Shown one piece after another: positions 1-11,653 of a stretch of 64,000 nucleotides of DNA. The DNA lies in contig NC_033629.1 in the NCBI RefSeq assembly GCF_001540865.1, forward strand, positions 4,700,905 to 4,764,904. Reading direction: 5' to 3'. The position numbers and the translations under genes are program-made. How positions within the stretch are numbered: position 1 is the stretch's first letter; each line of letters starts with the position of its first letter. The notes beneath the pieces were generated by a model. The model saw nothing but the letters and a program-made list of their open reading frames with translations. It did no database searches and was not told the origin of the DNA. Source of the stretch: Ananas comosus (Eukaryota > Streptophyta > Magnoliopsida > Poales > Bromeliaceae).

Positions 1-59
1 CGCTCCCCACAAGCCTCACTCCCTCTAAAAAAACAACCATCTTCTTCCATCGGCGGAAA

Positions 60-350
60 AAAAAGTGTGACATTGCCGGCGAAGCAATAACTGAATTAAT
101 AGAATTAGGAAAACAAAAGCTTGACCTTGTCAAGCAAATGTATCATCAAGATGCCACCAATCAGGCAAATATTCTTTCAATTGAAGTGTGTATGGACATG
201 GTTTATAATATGTCAGGAATAACAGATAAATAGGCCTTAGCTGCAGGGGAAGCATTGCTGAATGACAAACAAAGGCGACTATTTATGACTATGAATGATC
301 GCCTTGTAATTAGGTGAATAGAGCGGCAAGTCGCCCTCCAAGACGTATTG
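60..350 (+). pseudogene. PIF/Harbinger ORF1 (Myb/SANT-like) C-terminal remnant
   Basis: From about position 84 one frame reads through a helical segment to the run EVCMDMVYNMSGITDK, then continues AGEALLNDKQRRLF and ends near ERQVALQD. This is the usual C-terminal part of the Myb/SANT-like DNA-binding protein encoded by plant PIF/Harbinger transposons, which helps the transposase bind element ends. Two in-frame stops (TAG near 231, TGA near 315) and the missing N-terminal DNA-binding domain, which would lie left of the window, show it is dead. The transposase remnant follows on the same strand after about 250 bases, the normal gene order for this superfamily. The family is called from motif memory, with no search. 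Confidence 0.6.
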
Positions 351-599
351 TATAAGCAAAACTTTCCTGGTTTCTAGATGGATTTGTTATTGTGTTTTGG
401 TGTTTGTAGTTTAGAGTAGTACGTTGTGTGTTGAGGCATGTGTGTTTAGACTAGTATGTTTGCTTATTCGTATGTTTGCTTGGTTGTATGTCTGCTTATG
501 TGCAATATTTGCTTTGTTGTGAGTTTGCTTATGTTGTATGTTTAGACTTGATTTTGCGTAATGTTTCATGTTGCAAAATATGTGATGTCGACCGCTTGT

Positions 600-2003
600 G
601 ATATAATGCATGATATTATCCTTGCAGCAGTCATGGGTGATAGATTGTATCGTTCAGTTTTTTCTTCGTCGACATTAGCAAATATTATGTCAATATTAGA
701 TGATGATGATGACTACTGGGATCAAGTATATGTGATGCTATTTGGTCAAGACTTTCTGACCTTTACTAATTCATTATACAAACGCCACTATTGTACTTGA
801 CCTTTTACTGGGTACCAAATGGTTTGTGATATTTTGAATGGTCATCAAGACAGAGGGTACGACCACTTTCGTTGCACTCGGTGATGTACTACTAGCTCGG
901 GGCCTGATAAGAGGAACATGATATATGACCGCTGATGAACAACTAGCAATATTTTATTTTGCGTAGGTCATAGTGTGGCTAATAAAGTGCTTGCTGAAAC
1001 ATTCCAACATTCAGGGAAAACAATTAGTAGATATTTTAACAATGTTTTGTGGGGTATTGTAATATTGAAAGATGAATACCTAACTTTGCCGCCAAATAAT
1101 GCATTGGTGCATCCAAGAATCCGAGATAATCTCAATTTTTATCCTTTCAAAGTTGATTTTAATACCTACATGCAATATATTTTCCCTTTGGCTGATATTT
1201 GTATTTTAATATATCTGCTGCATGTTATCTTGTAGAATGCAATAGGCGTGATAGACGAAACACATATTCCTGTGATTGTATGAAGGAGTGAACAGCCATG
1301 ATTTCGATGTCGCAAAGGGTTCACATCCCAAAATATGATGGCCGTAGTCTCATTTGACCATATCTTTTTCTTCGTATGCACAGGTTGGGAAGGATCAGCA
1401 GCAAATATATGTGTACTTCAGTAGGCTTGCGATAGTGGAAGATTTACAGTTCTAGATGGTAATTGTCTCGGTGTTTTTTAATATTATGAATATTAGTTTT
1501 ACAGCCCCAATGATGCTCGATAATGTTTATTATTTATGCTAATATTCACAGGCAAATATTATCTGGTTGATTCGAGGTATGCAAACACCGATAGATTTCT
1601 TGTGCCCTACCGAGGTGAGCGATATCATCTCAGTCAATTTGACAGTATCGTAAGGGCCCGCACGCATCGCAACCCCAAAGATCTCTATAATCATCGACAT
1701 GCTCAGTTGAAAAATATGGTCGAAAAAACTTTCGGTATATTAAAGAAGTGGTTTAAGATTCTAAATCACGCAACACCGTTTCCGTATAAAGTACAGTGCA
1801 TGGTTGCTATGGCATGTTGTGTAGTTCACAATTTTATTCGTAGACAATAAGGAAATAATATGTATTTTAATGAAGAGATAGATCAAGTGCCTACGAGCGA
1901 TGACGACGAGGACGTGCCAAATATTGTTGGCACAGATAAATCAAGATGCGGCGATATTTTGTGTAGAACTATAACAGAGCAATTATGGAATAGTAGATAT
2001 TGA
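600..2003 (+). pseudogene. PIF/Harbinger DDE transposase (HARBI1-like) pseudogene
   Basis: A broken transposase that would cut and rejoin element ends with an RNase-H-like DDE nuclease. In order: an N-terminal part starting MGDRLYRS at 633; TGYQMVCDILNGHQDR in another frame near 810-855; VLAETFQHSGKTISRYF at about 990-1035; the first catalytic Asp in GVID-TH (about 1245-1265); YYLVDS with the second Asp (about 1560-1575); VEKTFGILKK with the catalytic Glu (about 1720-1750); and MACCVVHNFIRRQ before a TAA at 1848-1850. The same frame continues past that stop through DDDEDVP to a TGA at 2001-2003, the usual acidic tail. A GT-AG intron is plausible between about 1459 and 1551. At least four stops or frameshifts interrupt it, so it cannot make transposase. 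Confidence 0.8.
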
Positions 2004-2890
2004 ATGTTTCAGATTAAACACATTATAATTATTGTCTATGGGGTTTATGTATGTTGAAATATGTATGCTTTATCTAGATTTTATTTTTATTGACGAATAT
2101 GTTATGTTGCTTGCTACTGTGGGGTAAATGTGGTAATGTTCTATTTTCATGCTCGACTGGGTGGATATGTAAATTTTTGTGTTAAAGTGTTTAATTCACA
2201 TATTTCAATGATTTAGATTTATTTTCATACTGTATAATTGGTTGAATATTATAGTAGTAAATTTGTTTGCTGGAAAACGTAGATTTGCTTGATGGTATAC
2301 GTAAATTTGCTTGGTGCTAAATATTGTAAATTACGCTTCTTGCTTGAATAATGCATGCGTTTTAGGTTATTTGCTGGAAAGTATATCGCGATTTGTCATT
2401 GTAAATTACACTTCTTGCTTGAATAATGCATGTGTTTTAGGTTAATTGCTCCAAAATAAATCGCGATTTACCATTGTAATTAACTGAGTTTTTGTCGTAT
2501 TATTATTTGCTATGTATTAATTAAAATAGTTTATTTAAGATTTAATAATGAAACTCAATATTGATTAAAATTTGAAAGTTTTTTAAAATTTAAATCCTTA
2601 AGTTTAAATTTGCTAGTAGATGTCCAAATTATTACATATTACAAACAATTTTTACCAGCTTAAATTGATTAAACTTTATATTAAAAGAGAGGGGTATTTT
2701 GGAGATTTTGAAAATTTCAACTACCAACTGTTCCTCTTATTCCCAAAAATCATCAAAACATAATTTCTCTAGTTCTAGCTTATACTCACATTTTCATCAA
2801 AGTAAAAAACTACTCTTGTTCTTACAAAAATTCATACTTGTACCTATCCCTGGAATAATTAATTTCTACTAATACCCCAAACAAACGAAG
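2004..2890. other. AT-rich flank with no recognised gene
   Basis: This stretch is AT-rich and has stops in every frame. A tract around 2325-2475 is tandemly duplicated: the segment running from the end of TGTAAATTACGCTTCTTGCT through the following TGCATGYGTTTTAGGTT recurs about 80 bases later. It may include the right end of the Harbinger element, but no terminal inverted repeat could be matched because the left end lies outside the window. Confidence 0.4.
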
Positions 2891-2899
2891 TCAGTGTTT

Positions 2900-3390
2900 T
2901 TAAAAGCACCATTGCCGGACTCATATATATAAATATATATCCAAATCGAAAATCAGCTCCATTATACTTGATTTACACTTTTGAAAGTATTTAAAAAGTA
3001 AATTTTATAATTTTGCGACATCATTTATCTATCAAACGAGTAGTCTAAATATGAACGGCTAAAAATAAAAAATTTATAAAAAATGATGATAAAAAGCTTA
3101 AATTTAAGATTAGAGATACTGATCTTACTCTAAATAGTGAAAATTTTTTGTAAAATTTCTTTTTCAGATTTGAATTGTTTTATATTGTTAAATTTATAAA
3201 CGCATTACATTGACTATTAAAATTATTAATTTTAAAATCTTTTAATCACTAGCCAAATAATGTCGAATAATTATGAAATGTAGTTTTCAAACACTTTCAA
3301 AAGTATAGATCAAGTTTAATGAAACAGATCGTTGATTTGAAAGTCGCATTTTATTGAAATAATTTGTCAGTACGGACGCCTTTCGTGTGT
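2900..3390. mobile_element. Old foldback MITE-like element
   Basis: The segment folds on itself. ATACTTGATTTACACTTTTG (2963 onward) pairs with the reverse complement of CAAAAGTATAGATCAAGT (3297-3314), and the pairing continues inward through a region reading TAATTNNKCGACATNATTT on both arms. The middle resembles the middle of the foldback element at about 33267-33805 (an AGATY-GAG-TATTGATCTT tract followed by a TAGTGAAAA-like run), so the two look like old and younger members of one family. Outer ends are degraded and no target duplication could be fixed. Confidence 0.5.
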
Positions 3391-3408
3391 GTCTCTATAC
3401 ACACACAC

Positions 3409-3410
<2 letters not shown>

Positions 3411-3501
<91 letters not shown>
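3411..3501. repeat. (TA)n microsatellite
   Basis: About 90 bases of perfect TA repeat follow a short (CA)n tract at 3398-3409. One ambiguous base lies just beyond, at 3506, suggesting the repeat length was hard to assemble. Confidence 0.97.
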
Positions 3502-3502
<1 letters not shown>

Positions 3503-3529
3503 CATNTTAACTACCTCATTTTAATATTT

Positions 3530-4020
3530 TTTTTGACTAATTTAATCATAAATGTAGTTGTTTGATTGTATTATATATCTAACAATCGAATATCTATATC
3601 CTTTTCACCCGAAAATGTTAAATTGCCATCAATTTTTGATTGATAATAATAAAAATTTAAATAAACATACTGATAGTATATAAGGAAGTATAAAAAAGAA
3701 AATAAAAAAATGTAAAGCACGATTAAGAAACTACCGTACTGTTAAACTTACAGGTATTGTTTACGTTATTATTAATTAAAAATTCTCTTTAGATTAAACT
3801 TAATCTTTTCTATTATCCTAACTATTTATAGAAATATACTAATCAATTCACACTTAAACTTGGAGAAATCAAAAAAAAATAATAAATAATGGGAAGTATT
3901 ATAAAATTTATAAAAAAGATAAAAAAAAATTGCAAAAATAAACAAACAATTTAGATATGTGATATTTAAAAATGATTTTTTAAAGATGGGCGGCGCAGGG
4001 CGCGCCCAGGATGCGATCAT
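3530..4020. repeat. Dispersed repeat, copy 1, with GC-rich end
   Basis: This segment aligns along its length with about 27650-28347. Shared landmarks include ATATAAGGAAGTATRAAAAA, AATTCTCTTTAGAYTAAAC and ATATACTAATCAATTYACAC. Both copies end in a short GC-rich block (here 3985-4010) followed by GATCAT, after which similarity stops. The block contains the palindrome GGGCGCGCCC. The type of element is not known. Confidence 0.6.
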
Positions 4021-4139
4021 TATTATTAAACGGAATGAGGAGGGGCAAGGGGTCTCGTCTCAGCAAGCATCTTCTTTGTATTAGGTCTCAATCCAAATCC
4101 CAAAGCCGGAAGGCTTGAGGCTCGAGTATAATTACCGCT

Positions 4140-4362
4140 GCCAAGAGCCCTTACGCTAGAAGGTGGGAGAGGAGGAGTGGGGAGGGAGGCAGGGGAAACC
4201 GCTCTCGGCGGCGCCGCAACGACGAAAGCCGGCGTCCCCCGAGCCGCCGCGAGCCACCGCCCGGTACCACGTCGTCGTCGTCTGCAAGGTCCCGGGGCGG
4301 CGGTCGATGCGAGCCCTCTACCTCGCCGAAAGGCGGTTCCTTCGCGAAGAGGAGCGGCACTT

Positions 4363-4399
<37 letters not shown>

Positions 4400-4400
4400 C
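4140..4400. other. GC-rich fragment ending in (GA)n
   Basis: A 220-base island much richer in GC than its surroundings, ending in a (GA)n run at about 4365-4397. Both strands are open here only because of base composition, and no protein family was recognised. It could be a captured or decayed 5' exon with its GA-rich leader. Confidence 0.4.
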
Positions 4401-4889
4401 CCACCTAGCTTCTTCCCTAAAAGCTCAAAAAAAATAAACTAGAACACTAAGTAAGAATGCCTTTGTAACCATATAGAAACTACTTAGATCTTAATAAAAC
4501 CTTTTCTACAAGTGACAAATTAACTTTACGTAGATATAAAAAATTACTGGTCAACAAGAAGACCACACAAAGGTGCTTAAATTCATCCACGGGGTGAGAA
4601 GATCACGGTCCCTTAGCCACCAAGAGGAGCGGCGGAGTTGTGGTTTTAACTACGTTCTCTAAAACGTAAGACTAACTTAGAATACCGTGTAAGAAGTGAG
4701 AGAATCGATTAACACCCTTATAGAAACTATTAAAACATTGATTGATAGTGCACTTTCCACAAGTTACAGATCGCTCGACACGCCCGTAAAGAACTATGAA
4801 TAAATCAAACAACACTCTCTATTAACTCTTACATACTTCAGAAATAGAGTTAGTATAAATGGCCAAACTTAACATATATATATATATAT

Positions 4890-5445
4890 ATGTCTTAATC
4901 CGATGATATGATAGATATCATGGTCGAGGCCATGATATCAGAACAAAAGCTAGAATCCCACAAATTTAATTGCTAGGTGTGGCAATTTATACTAAATCCC
5001 ATATATTTCAAGAATCCTTATTTTAAAATCAAAAAAAGCTGTAGCAAATGAATCATTTATTTAATACAGTTTTACCTGCCACCTTTAACTTATTAGAAAT
5101 TTTAAACTCGTATCCTGAAAATTTAAGTTCTAGTTCTTACAATTGGAATTAGATCTATCAAATTTCATAAAAGATAGTTTTAAACTTCTTTAAATTTAAG
5201 AAGATGTGGCAATTTGAGGTTTGAGCGGTATCATCGGTAACTTTTAATTGTTAAAACTTTACTAAACTAGTATTTCATTTGATATAACTTTTTTATATTT
5301 TAAAATAAAGATTTTTGAAATTTATGGGATCTAGTCAGAATTGCCACACCTAGCAACTAAACTTGTGGGATTCTAGCTTTTGCTCTAACATCATGGCCTC
5401 GGGGCTCTGATAACTATCATATCTTCTGATCGAGATATATATATA
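4890..5445. mobile_element. Foldback element flanked by TA repeats
   Basis: Left arm (about 4890-5075) and right arm (about 5235-5445) are inverted copies. Both contain AAAAGCTAGAATCCCACAA and GCTAGGTGTGGCAATT (right arm read on the minus strand), then diverge gradually inward. Each end abuts a TA tract. The left end has a perfect short hairpin: GATATCATGG, a TCGA loop, then CCATGATATC, at about 4914-4938. It has no coding capacity. The arrangement fits a foldback or long-TIR non-autonomous transposon. Confidence 0.65.
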
Positions 5446-5455
5446 TATATATATA

Positions 5456-6224
5456 CCAATTAAAGAATGTCCAGGGGTGTTTATACCACTTATCGTCTAT
5501 ATGGGGACGTTTCAAGTTGAAAGTATTCAATAGGGACGTTTTCAAGATTACATAAGTTTATACAGGAAGACCAATCTTAGACAATCTTTTAACAATTAAA
5601 AAGTTGTCATCTTAACACTTTATTGTTAAAACGGGAACGGGAGAAGGAGAAAGAGAAGGAGAAGTCCAACACCCTCGTCTTCCGCCGCTGCCGCTGTCAC
5701 TGCCGCTGCCGCTGCCACTGGAACTCCTCGAACATCCCCGACGCCGGTTGCTCCTGCTCCTTCTCCGCCTTCCGCTTCCGAGCCAGCTACGGCAACCTCC
5801 GCGGGTACTGCTGCCGGGTGCGCCCGTGGTGCTATCGTTGCTGCTAGCTTAGTAGCTGCTACTGCTTCTTCTTCTTTTTCTTTTTCTTCTTCTTCCTCCT
5901 CTTTTACTCCTTCTTTTACTCCTATGCTTCTTCTTCTCCTTCTTCTTCTTCATCCTCTCCTTCTCCTTCTCCTTCTCCTTCTTCTTCTTCTCCTTCTTCT
6001 CCTCCTCCCCCTTCTCTTTCTTCCCATTTGTATAGTAAAATGGAAAAATTGACTGGTACCAATTCATAAAATTGATACCAATTGATCTAAAGAGATTGCC
6101 TATAATTGTCGTCCCTGTATAGACTTATGCAATCCTGAAATGTCCCTATTGCATATTTTCAACTTGAAACATCCCTCTATAGACGATAAGTGGTACAAAC
6201 GTCCCTAGACATACTTTAATTGGG
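5456..6224. mobile_element. Long-TIR (Mutator-like) element with internal GC-rich cargo
   Basis: The ends are inverted repeats of about 130 bases (5456-5585 and 6095-6224). Both arms read CCAATTAAAGWATGTC at the tip, then ACCACTTATCGTCTATA and GTTTCAAGTTGAAA. Long TIRs on a non-coding body are typical of Mutator-like elements. The flanks are TA repeats, so a target duplication cannot be distinguished. Between the arms lie a GC-rich stretch with repeated CCGCTG (about 5640-5850) and a 160-base CTT/TTC tract (about 5868-6030). The GC-rich part may be a captured exon, but no protein was recognised. Confidence 0.65.
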
Positions 6225-6225
6225 T

Positions 6226-6480
6226 ATATATATATCATCCTGAACACACGATAATCCTCATGCCTCCGGAGGCACGAGGATTCAGCAAAAGCTACTCTCC
6301 TGAAAGCTTAACTGCTAGCCGAGGCGATCTGAACTAGATTACATAAACTTGATAGATATTTTATTAAAGACGTTTAAAAGCTATAGTAAATGGATCACTA
6401 GCTTTTCTAAGTTTTAGTTGTTAAAAATTACCAACTATATACGGTAAACGTTCAAATTGCCACATCTTCATAAGTTTATT
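6226..6480. repeat. Single arm related to the 4.9-5.4 kb foldback element
   Basis: It begins with a TA tract and then a hairpin, AATCCTCATGCCTCC against GGAGGCACGAGGATT, one mismatch in 15. After that it follows the same layout as the arm at 4890 (AGCAAAAGCT, then AAATTGCCACATCTTC farther in). No second arm is visible, so it is a partial copy. Confidence 0.45.
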
Positions 6481-7230
6481 TTAATAGAAAATCGCTGTTA
6501 AATTATCGCCGCTAATAACCTATCGGCGATTATGAAAAGTAGTTAAATACAAATCGCCGTTAATAAAATATATCGACAATTAAAATATAATTTATAGATT
6601 GAGATTAAGTTTGCGAGAGGGTAGGATTCAAGGATGGGGGGGAGGGGTTTAGCGTGGTGGAGAAGGGTGCGCCTCGAGTTGGAGCTAGCTCGAGAGGGGG
6701 AGAGGAAGTGGAAAGGAGGGAGGAGGGAGAGGAAGTGGAGAGATCAGAGAGGAGGATTTAGTAGCAGCTGGAGCGGTTTTGGGATTGGGATTGAGGGGCG
6801 TAGAGGGGAAGAGAGGTGACTCCGGGGGATAAAGCGAAAAGGGGAGAAGGATCGTGATCTCATATTCCGCTGCTCCTCTCTCCTCCTTCCCTCTCCCCCG
6901 CGCCTCTACCTCTCGGTGTTCTTCAGAGACGACTCCCAGACTCAGGCCCAGGCCCAGTGTCGCGCTTTCGCCCCCGCCCTCAGCGGTAGGAGGCTGCTCC
7001 CGAGGCCGGCCTTCTACGCCCGCGCCCACACACGATTGATCCACTCCTTCGAACGCACAGCGCTCTAGCCGCCGGAGGGAGCGTACCGGGCGCAGCGGAG
7101 GAGATCGCGGGGGCTCTTCAAGGCGTTGTAGGTCGAGGTCCAGGCACGAGGGAGTGTGCATTAAACTCAAGGACAAGGAAGCGAAAGAACAACAAACCAA
7201 CCTTAGCAGCTTCTAACACGCGAGTCCCGA
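6481..7230. other. Short AAATCGCCGTTAA repeats and a GC-rich low-complexity tract
   Basis: At 6488-6580 there are three or four degenerate copies of AATCGCCGTTAAT, resembling the subterminal repeats seen again at 29.2-30.5 kb. From 6600 to 7200 the sequence is GC-rich, purine-rich on the plus strand to about 6850, and then pyrimidine-rich. The minus strand is open for 171 codons (7200 down to 6685), but the translation is Ser/Leu/Pro-rich low complexity with no family I recognise. Confidence 0.35.
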
Positions 7231-7279
7231 GCCTTAAGCAATCCCAAACCACTGATACTAGCAACACTTTGAGAATTAA

Positions 7280-8955
7280 GACACTCAACCTTCGCTTCGA
7301 GGAGCCGGTTGTGAGACGGCTTGCGTTGGTCCTGCGGTGGTGCCATATTAATTAATCATATTCTAGAATTATCTTACGAATTAAACGCTACAAACACTTA
7401 TCATATTCTAGAATCGTAAAAACAGCATCATTGAACTGTTACATAATCATATTCTAGAATCGTAAAAACAGCATCAAACAAAGACGACTAAAATGGGGAA
7501 CTGAGTTGTTAAGTTCAAATGTATAACCGCGGGAGAAGTAGTAATTATAATTCTTACGTGGTAAAGTCTTTATTTATTTTAGAATGTTTGGAGTAGCTCA
7601 ACCAACTTAGTTAGGATTTCAAAGAGAAGAAGAGCATTTGAGGGTTTAGGTCGAGTACCTCAAGGAAGCCCAGTGATCCATTGAATTCGGAGGTAAAGAA
7701 GCCACGACGTTGATTATGGGAGAGGTAGAATTGCTTGCTTGAGGGAACACCGTGAACACGGATATTTACGTAGTGCCCAACCTCATTTGGGTTTCCTGCC
7801 AGGATCGCCCACTCAAGGACGCTACTACCTGAATTACACTTCGTTCAATTACACCGCTTTGGGGGCCCAATCGGAACTCTAATTTCTTATTTCTTGTTTC
7901 TCGTTTCTCGTTTCTTGTTTCTTGTTTCACATTTCTATTTCTTGTTTTCTTGAACGTATTAGACGTATACAATTACAACTCGTATAAGGAACGAAATAAC
8001 AAGTCCGTATAATCGTAGTACAACATCTAACCAATGATATAAAGTCGAATAGGAAGATAATACGGACTCAATCAGGATCACCCTTTCAGCCACTACAACC
8101 CCGGCTTGGATGACCCTTGAAACAACATCAAGAGTGGGGTGATAAAGGTGTCTCAGCCCTGGCTCGCTCGGCCGCTCGCTGGCTCCATTTCCATAGCGCG
8201 GAATCTGTCTCCGGTGGTCTCAACTCAAACCAAATGTAAAACAACCATCTCATGGGATACAAGTAGAAAACATAAACTACTGATCACTACAACTCTTTTT
8301 TTACATTTCGAATAAAACTCCATTTACACTACATTCTTTCTTTACTACGTTACACATTACTTCATGTTTCTTAGTACTTACATTTACCTACGTTACATAT
8401 ACTAGTTTTTACTTAGTATCATGAACATTTACAAATCAAAGGAAAAAGAAAGTGAGCACCGATAACGAATGGGAGCACATTCGGCAAACACATACAAAGG
8501 CGATCACGAAAAGAGATAACTACTTTTACATGTACACTACTCGTAACCCGCCTATCCCCTTTGAGACAGGCAAGCCGCAGACAAACTGCACGAGCCCAGC
8601 CCGGTTTAACCATAGCCGAAGCCCCGCACTGTCTATATCACCATAGTCTCTGTTCTCACTTTCTTATCCTTACCTGGATCTCTGGGAATCCTAACCTTTC
8701 GGAATTCCTAGATCCTTTGCACTCACTGCACCCTAGTTTCAATCGCTTTCGTACAGTAACCCAGTTCTACCCTGCAGAGATTACACTAATCTCCGATTCA
8801 CATTAAAAGTAAATAGGAGATGAAGATCACAACACAGCCCGCCGGCTGCTGTACCGCGAACTTCATTCCTACTTACACGTACAACGAAAGCGGATTAACA
8901 CATACCAGTTCATTACTACCAGTTCACTGATTACACTCAACGAAGAAAAGTCCTT
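7280..8955 (-). repeat. LTR-like segment, copy A side
   Basis: Read on the minus strand this stretch aligns with 13180 onward and 18300 onward. Shared landmarks, in order, are GACAGTGCGGGGC with the nearby CTCGTGCAGTTTGTCTGCGG-type tract (8555-8630), and CACCCCACTCTTG with CAAGGGTC (about 8095-8140). It carries no protein-coding frame. Its place beside gene 1 of copy A, matching the arrangement in the other copies, makes it the terminal (LTR) part of a retroelement family. Exact LTR ends were not found. Confidence 0.5.
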
Positions 8956-8962
8956 CGTTACC

Positions 8963-9960
8963 GTGGAGCTGCAGCTAGCGTCCGTTCCAGCTACGGCCTC
9001 CTTTGCTTACGCCACGGGCTCATTAGGCCTCGTTCACCGCTGCCTCTCGAATCCCTTGTTTACCGGCGCGAATAACCGCATCACACCGTCGTTCGCCTCA
9101 GACAAGTTGCGGTTCCCCTTGTCTAAGTCGCCGAGATCCTCTGGAACCTCGCGGTCGTCCGCCGCCGCCGGGTCCGCCCACAGCTCGTACAGTGCGGGGG
9201 ACACCATCACGGTTCACAACAACTCCCTCGCCGCCGTCGCCGCCGACAAGGTCAATGCCATCATGGCCGTCCCAGCCCTTGAAGCTTAGGGCTATCGCGC
9301 CGTCAGCTACGCCTCGCTCTCGCGTGAAACCGCCGAGAGTAAGTCAAGTTCTTCAAGCTGGGTGGATGGAAACTTCCGCCAAACCACCTCGGCCGCTAGC
9401 GCCTCAGCACCTAGCTGAGTTACCTCTGCGAGAAGCTCCTGAACTTATGGAGCCTCTTCCTGTTTCACATGGAACGGTGTGTGACAAAACTCTTTCGCCG
9501 CTTCCACACCTCCTTCGCTCAATCCGCCCTAGCTGGATGGCTGGAGGGCGGATACTACACCCTTCTCAAGTTCTCTCGCCACAAGCGCTTGATGAAGGGG
9601 CTGTACCACTTCGCCTTCGATGTCCTGTTCAAGGCGTTCAACTCTGTCCCGCTAGCTAGCCACCCCCTCATGCTCGTTCTCAAGAGGGTGGAATAACTAA
9701 CGCAAGGGTTGCAACAAGCACTACTAGCCCTGGCCCGCCTAACCAAGAACGCTCCTGAGATTGGGGCCTAAATACTCTTTCACGTTTAAAACTTCAACAG
9801 CTGGAAACGCCTCCAGAAGCTATCTCGGAACACCCGCCTCGTGCCATCGCGGGTACATGAACTTCTTTCCTTTCGATAACGGCTCAGCTTCCTGTTCCCG
9901 TTCTTTTCTCGCCGCCCGCCACGGCCCCCGGCCGGTTAACGATTCTTTGGGGGAGGCATA
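8963..9960 (+). pseudogene. Unrecognised conserved gene 1, copy A (ambisense repeat family)
   Basis: I do not recognise this family. The first third is Ala/Ser/Thr-rich. The last part (9469 onward) contains a better conserved helical domain with LFRRFH, LEGGYYTLLKF and AFNSVPLASHPLMLVLKRV. Stops interrupt it, for example TAA after LVLKRVE (about 9694) and another after EIGA (about 9769). The same protein is seen on the minus strand at 17380-18285 and on the plus strand at 21180-22110. Between this copy and the 21.2 kb copy I counted 38 differences over 67 codons (9490-9690), 25 of them at third positions. That pattern indicates past selection on this frame. Gene 2 converges on it from the right. 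It could be an antisense ORF of an LTR retrotransposon. Confidence 0.5.
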
Positions 9961-10350
9961 GGGGCTGTCGTCCGCTCCTTAACCTCTGGTGGAGATACAC
10001 AATAAACACCACCACTCGTGTTCCACAGCTGAACAGGCGTCGCGCTACCGTTCACAAAGTTCACACCGGTTGGCCCTGTAGAATAGGCCCTCACGGGCTG
10101 TACCTGCAGCAGACGCGGTTGCCGCCGAAGTTGTGGCAGATGGGGCTCTGTCGAACGCCCCAATGGTGGCCGCTACAGCCGACCTGCGCGCAGTCGTGGC
10201 GCAGTCGGCCTCCCTAGCTCTCGCGGATCGCCGGCTCAGAAACGGCGAGTCCACCTCCTCGTTGTTGGACGTCGTGGGCTGCTGCAGCACCGTCCATATC
10301 AACACTAATTTCCGTGATCTCGATCTCGTCACAAACTATGTCCGCGTAGA
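9940..10350 (-). pseudogene. Unrecognised conserved gene 2, copy A
   Basis: Read on the minus strand the frame starts near WTVLQ, passes an Ala/Ser/Thr-rich part, and ends in a compact Gly/Val-rich block, TGPTGVNFVNGSATPV followed by GGVYCV. The matching block in copy B (plus strand, 17130-17220) reads TGRTGVSIVNGTATNV then GGVYCV. Differences fall largely at third codon positions (for example GGG/GGA, ACC/ACA, GTG/GTC, TAT/TAC). It runs tail to tail with gene 1. Family unknown; no membrane segment or zinc knuckle is visible. Confidence 0.45.
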
Positions 10351-10599
10351 GTAAGCAAGGAATCGTGAAGTAAACGATTCTGAGTACCGTATCTCTACCA
10401 CATGTTACTCCTAATGACCACCCACTTGCGAGGTCTCGTAAGTAAGTCACAGGTATTGCTCACAAACCGCACAGGTCACGTTTATCCGCTAACCTAATAC
10501 GGCTAACTAGACGATCACGATCTAGTCTACACCCCTAAACTACAATAGAACCCCTGGTTGACCGAGAGGTTCATGATACGCCACTATCTAACACTTTCG

Positions 10600-11540
10600 T
10601 TCCACTAGTGAAAAGTATTCGGATTAGTTCTTCTCAATCAGATGGTTCGTACGTTTTCATCCGCGAAGCGCCGCTGATATAGCAGACACTCCCGCTTCTC
10701 TTACTAGTTTCCTCCCACATTCCGGATAAACCGTTGGTACCACCTACGAGCTTTCCTCATGGGTCTCAACTCTCTATAAGCTCATCGCACGCTCAAAGGC
10801 CTACACAAAGGCCGCCTCAATGGCCCTGACGGTGGCCTAGCCCTTCAACTCAAACAGTAACTGAACTAAAGGCCCCGCCTCGGTCAAAGCTTCCGAGGCA
10901 TGTCTTACCGTGGCCACCTCGATTTTCCAGTCGATGTTCTGAACGAGCTATTCCCGAAGCACTCCGGCTCACACAGTGGCACCCCTCGAGGCCACGATAA
11001 ACACTTCTTCTTCCTACCGTGTGAAGCTGAGACGCATCTAATAGCGCTCAACTTGTTTCACTGCTATTTCTTGTTCATGGGCAACGGCTCCTAACTGCTA
11101 GATAAGCTAGTCAACGTTCCCAGGTTCCACATAAGCTTCTAACTAGAGGTTAGCCCCATAGTAGTTAATTTCTAGTCCGGCTTCCTACACGTGTTTTGCC
11201 GCATGGCATGCGCCATACCGGTAATACTCAAGTGCCATTACGGCAAACCCGAATGATTACGGGGCCGTCGTAAATACCTGAACTACTTAGCTCAGAAATC
11301 CGGTAACAACCTAGCTACGCAGCACCATAAATATCTGCTGCACAACCAAATGAGTTTCTCACTCTTCCTCGTACTTCTCGTAGACTCTCGCCACAACGTC
11401 TATGAGTCTGTTCTCTTCGAGATACGTTTCAATTTCTTTACACTGAAAACCGACTTCCTCCAGTGTACATTACGTGACCTAGAACGTTTAGCGTTCTAAG
11501 CTCACAAACTAGACACACACCTCGGAGAGGTGTCAAAAAC
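10600..11540 (-). pseudogene. Unrecognised conserved gene 3, copy A
   Basis: The minus strand carries a long frame that matches 12370-13080 (plus strand) without any frameshift over about 300 bases, including VAHEQEIA and VASRGA. It is broken by several stops. When the two copies are compared, TAA/TAG codons in one copy often stand opposite CAA/CAG in the other, so many stops are former Gln codons. It lies upstream of gene 2 on the same strand and may once have been part of the same reading frame. No gag zinc knuckle, protease, reverse transcriptase or integrase motif was found. Confidence 0.45.
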
Positions 11541-11653
11541 CTCCCAGCAACTATCACAAGGCTGGAGATCGTGCGTAGGGCTCCTACAACCTAACTCTGA
11601 ACCGTGGTTTTAGGGCTTTGACTTTAAAAACCAGTCGAGAGCCCATCGGACGT

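Noticed and set aside
4009..4020. GGATGCGATCAT, identical to the 5' part of plant 5S rRNA
   Set aside because: Only 12 bases match, the rest of the 5S gene is absent, and the other copies of this terminal block differ here. Likely chance.
5849..6067. Lys/Glu-rich minus-strand frame
   Set aside because: Translation of a CTT microsatellite.
6685..7200. 171-codon minus-strand frame
   Set aside because: Ser/Leu/Pro-rich low complexity from a purine/pyrimidine-biased tract; no domain or supporting gene structure.
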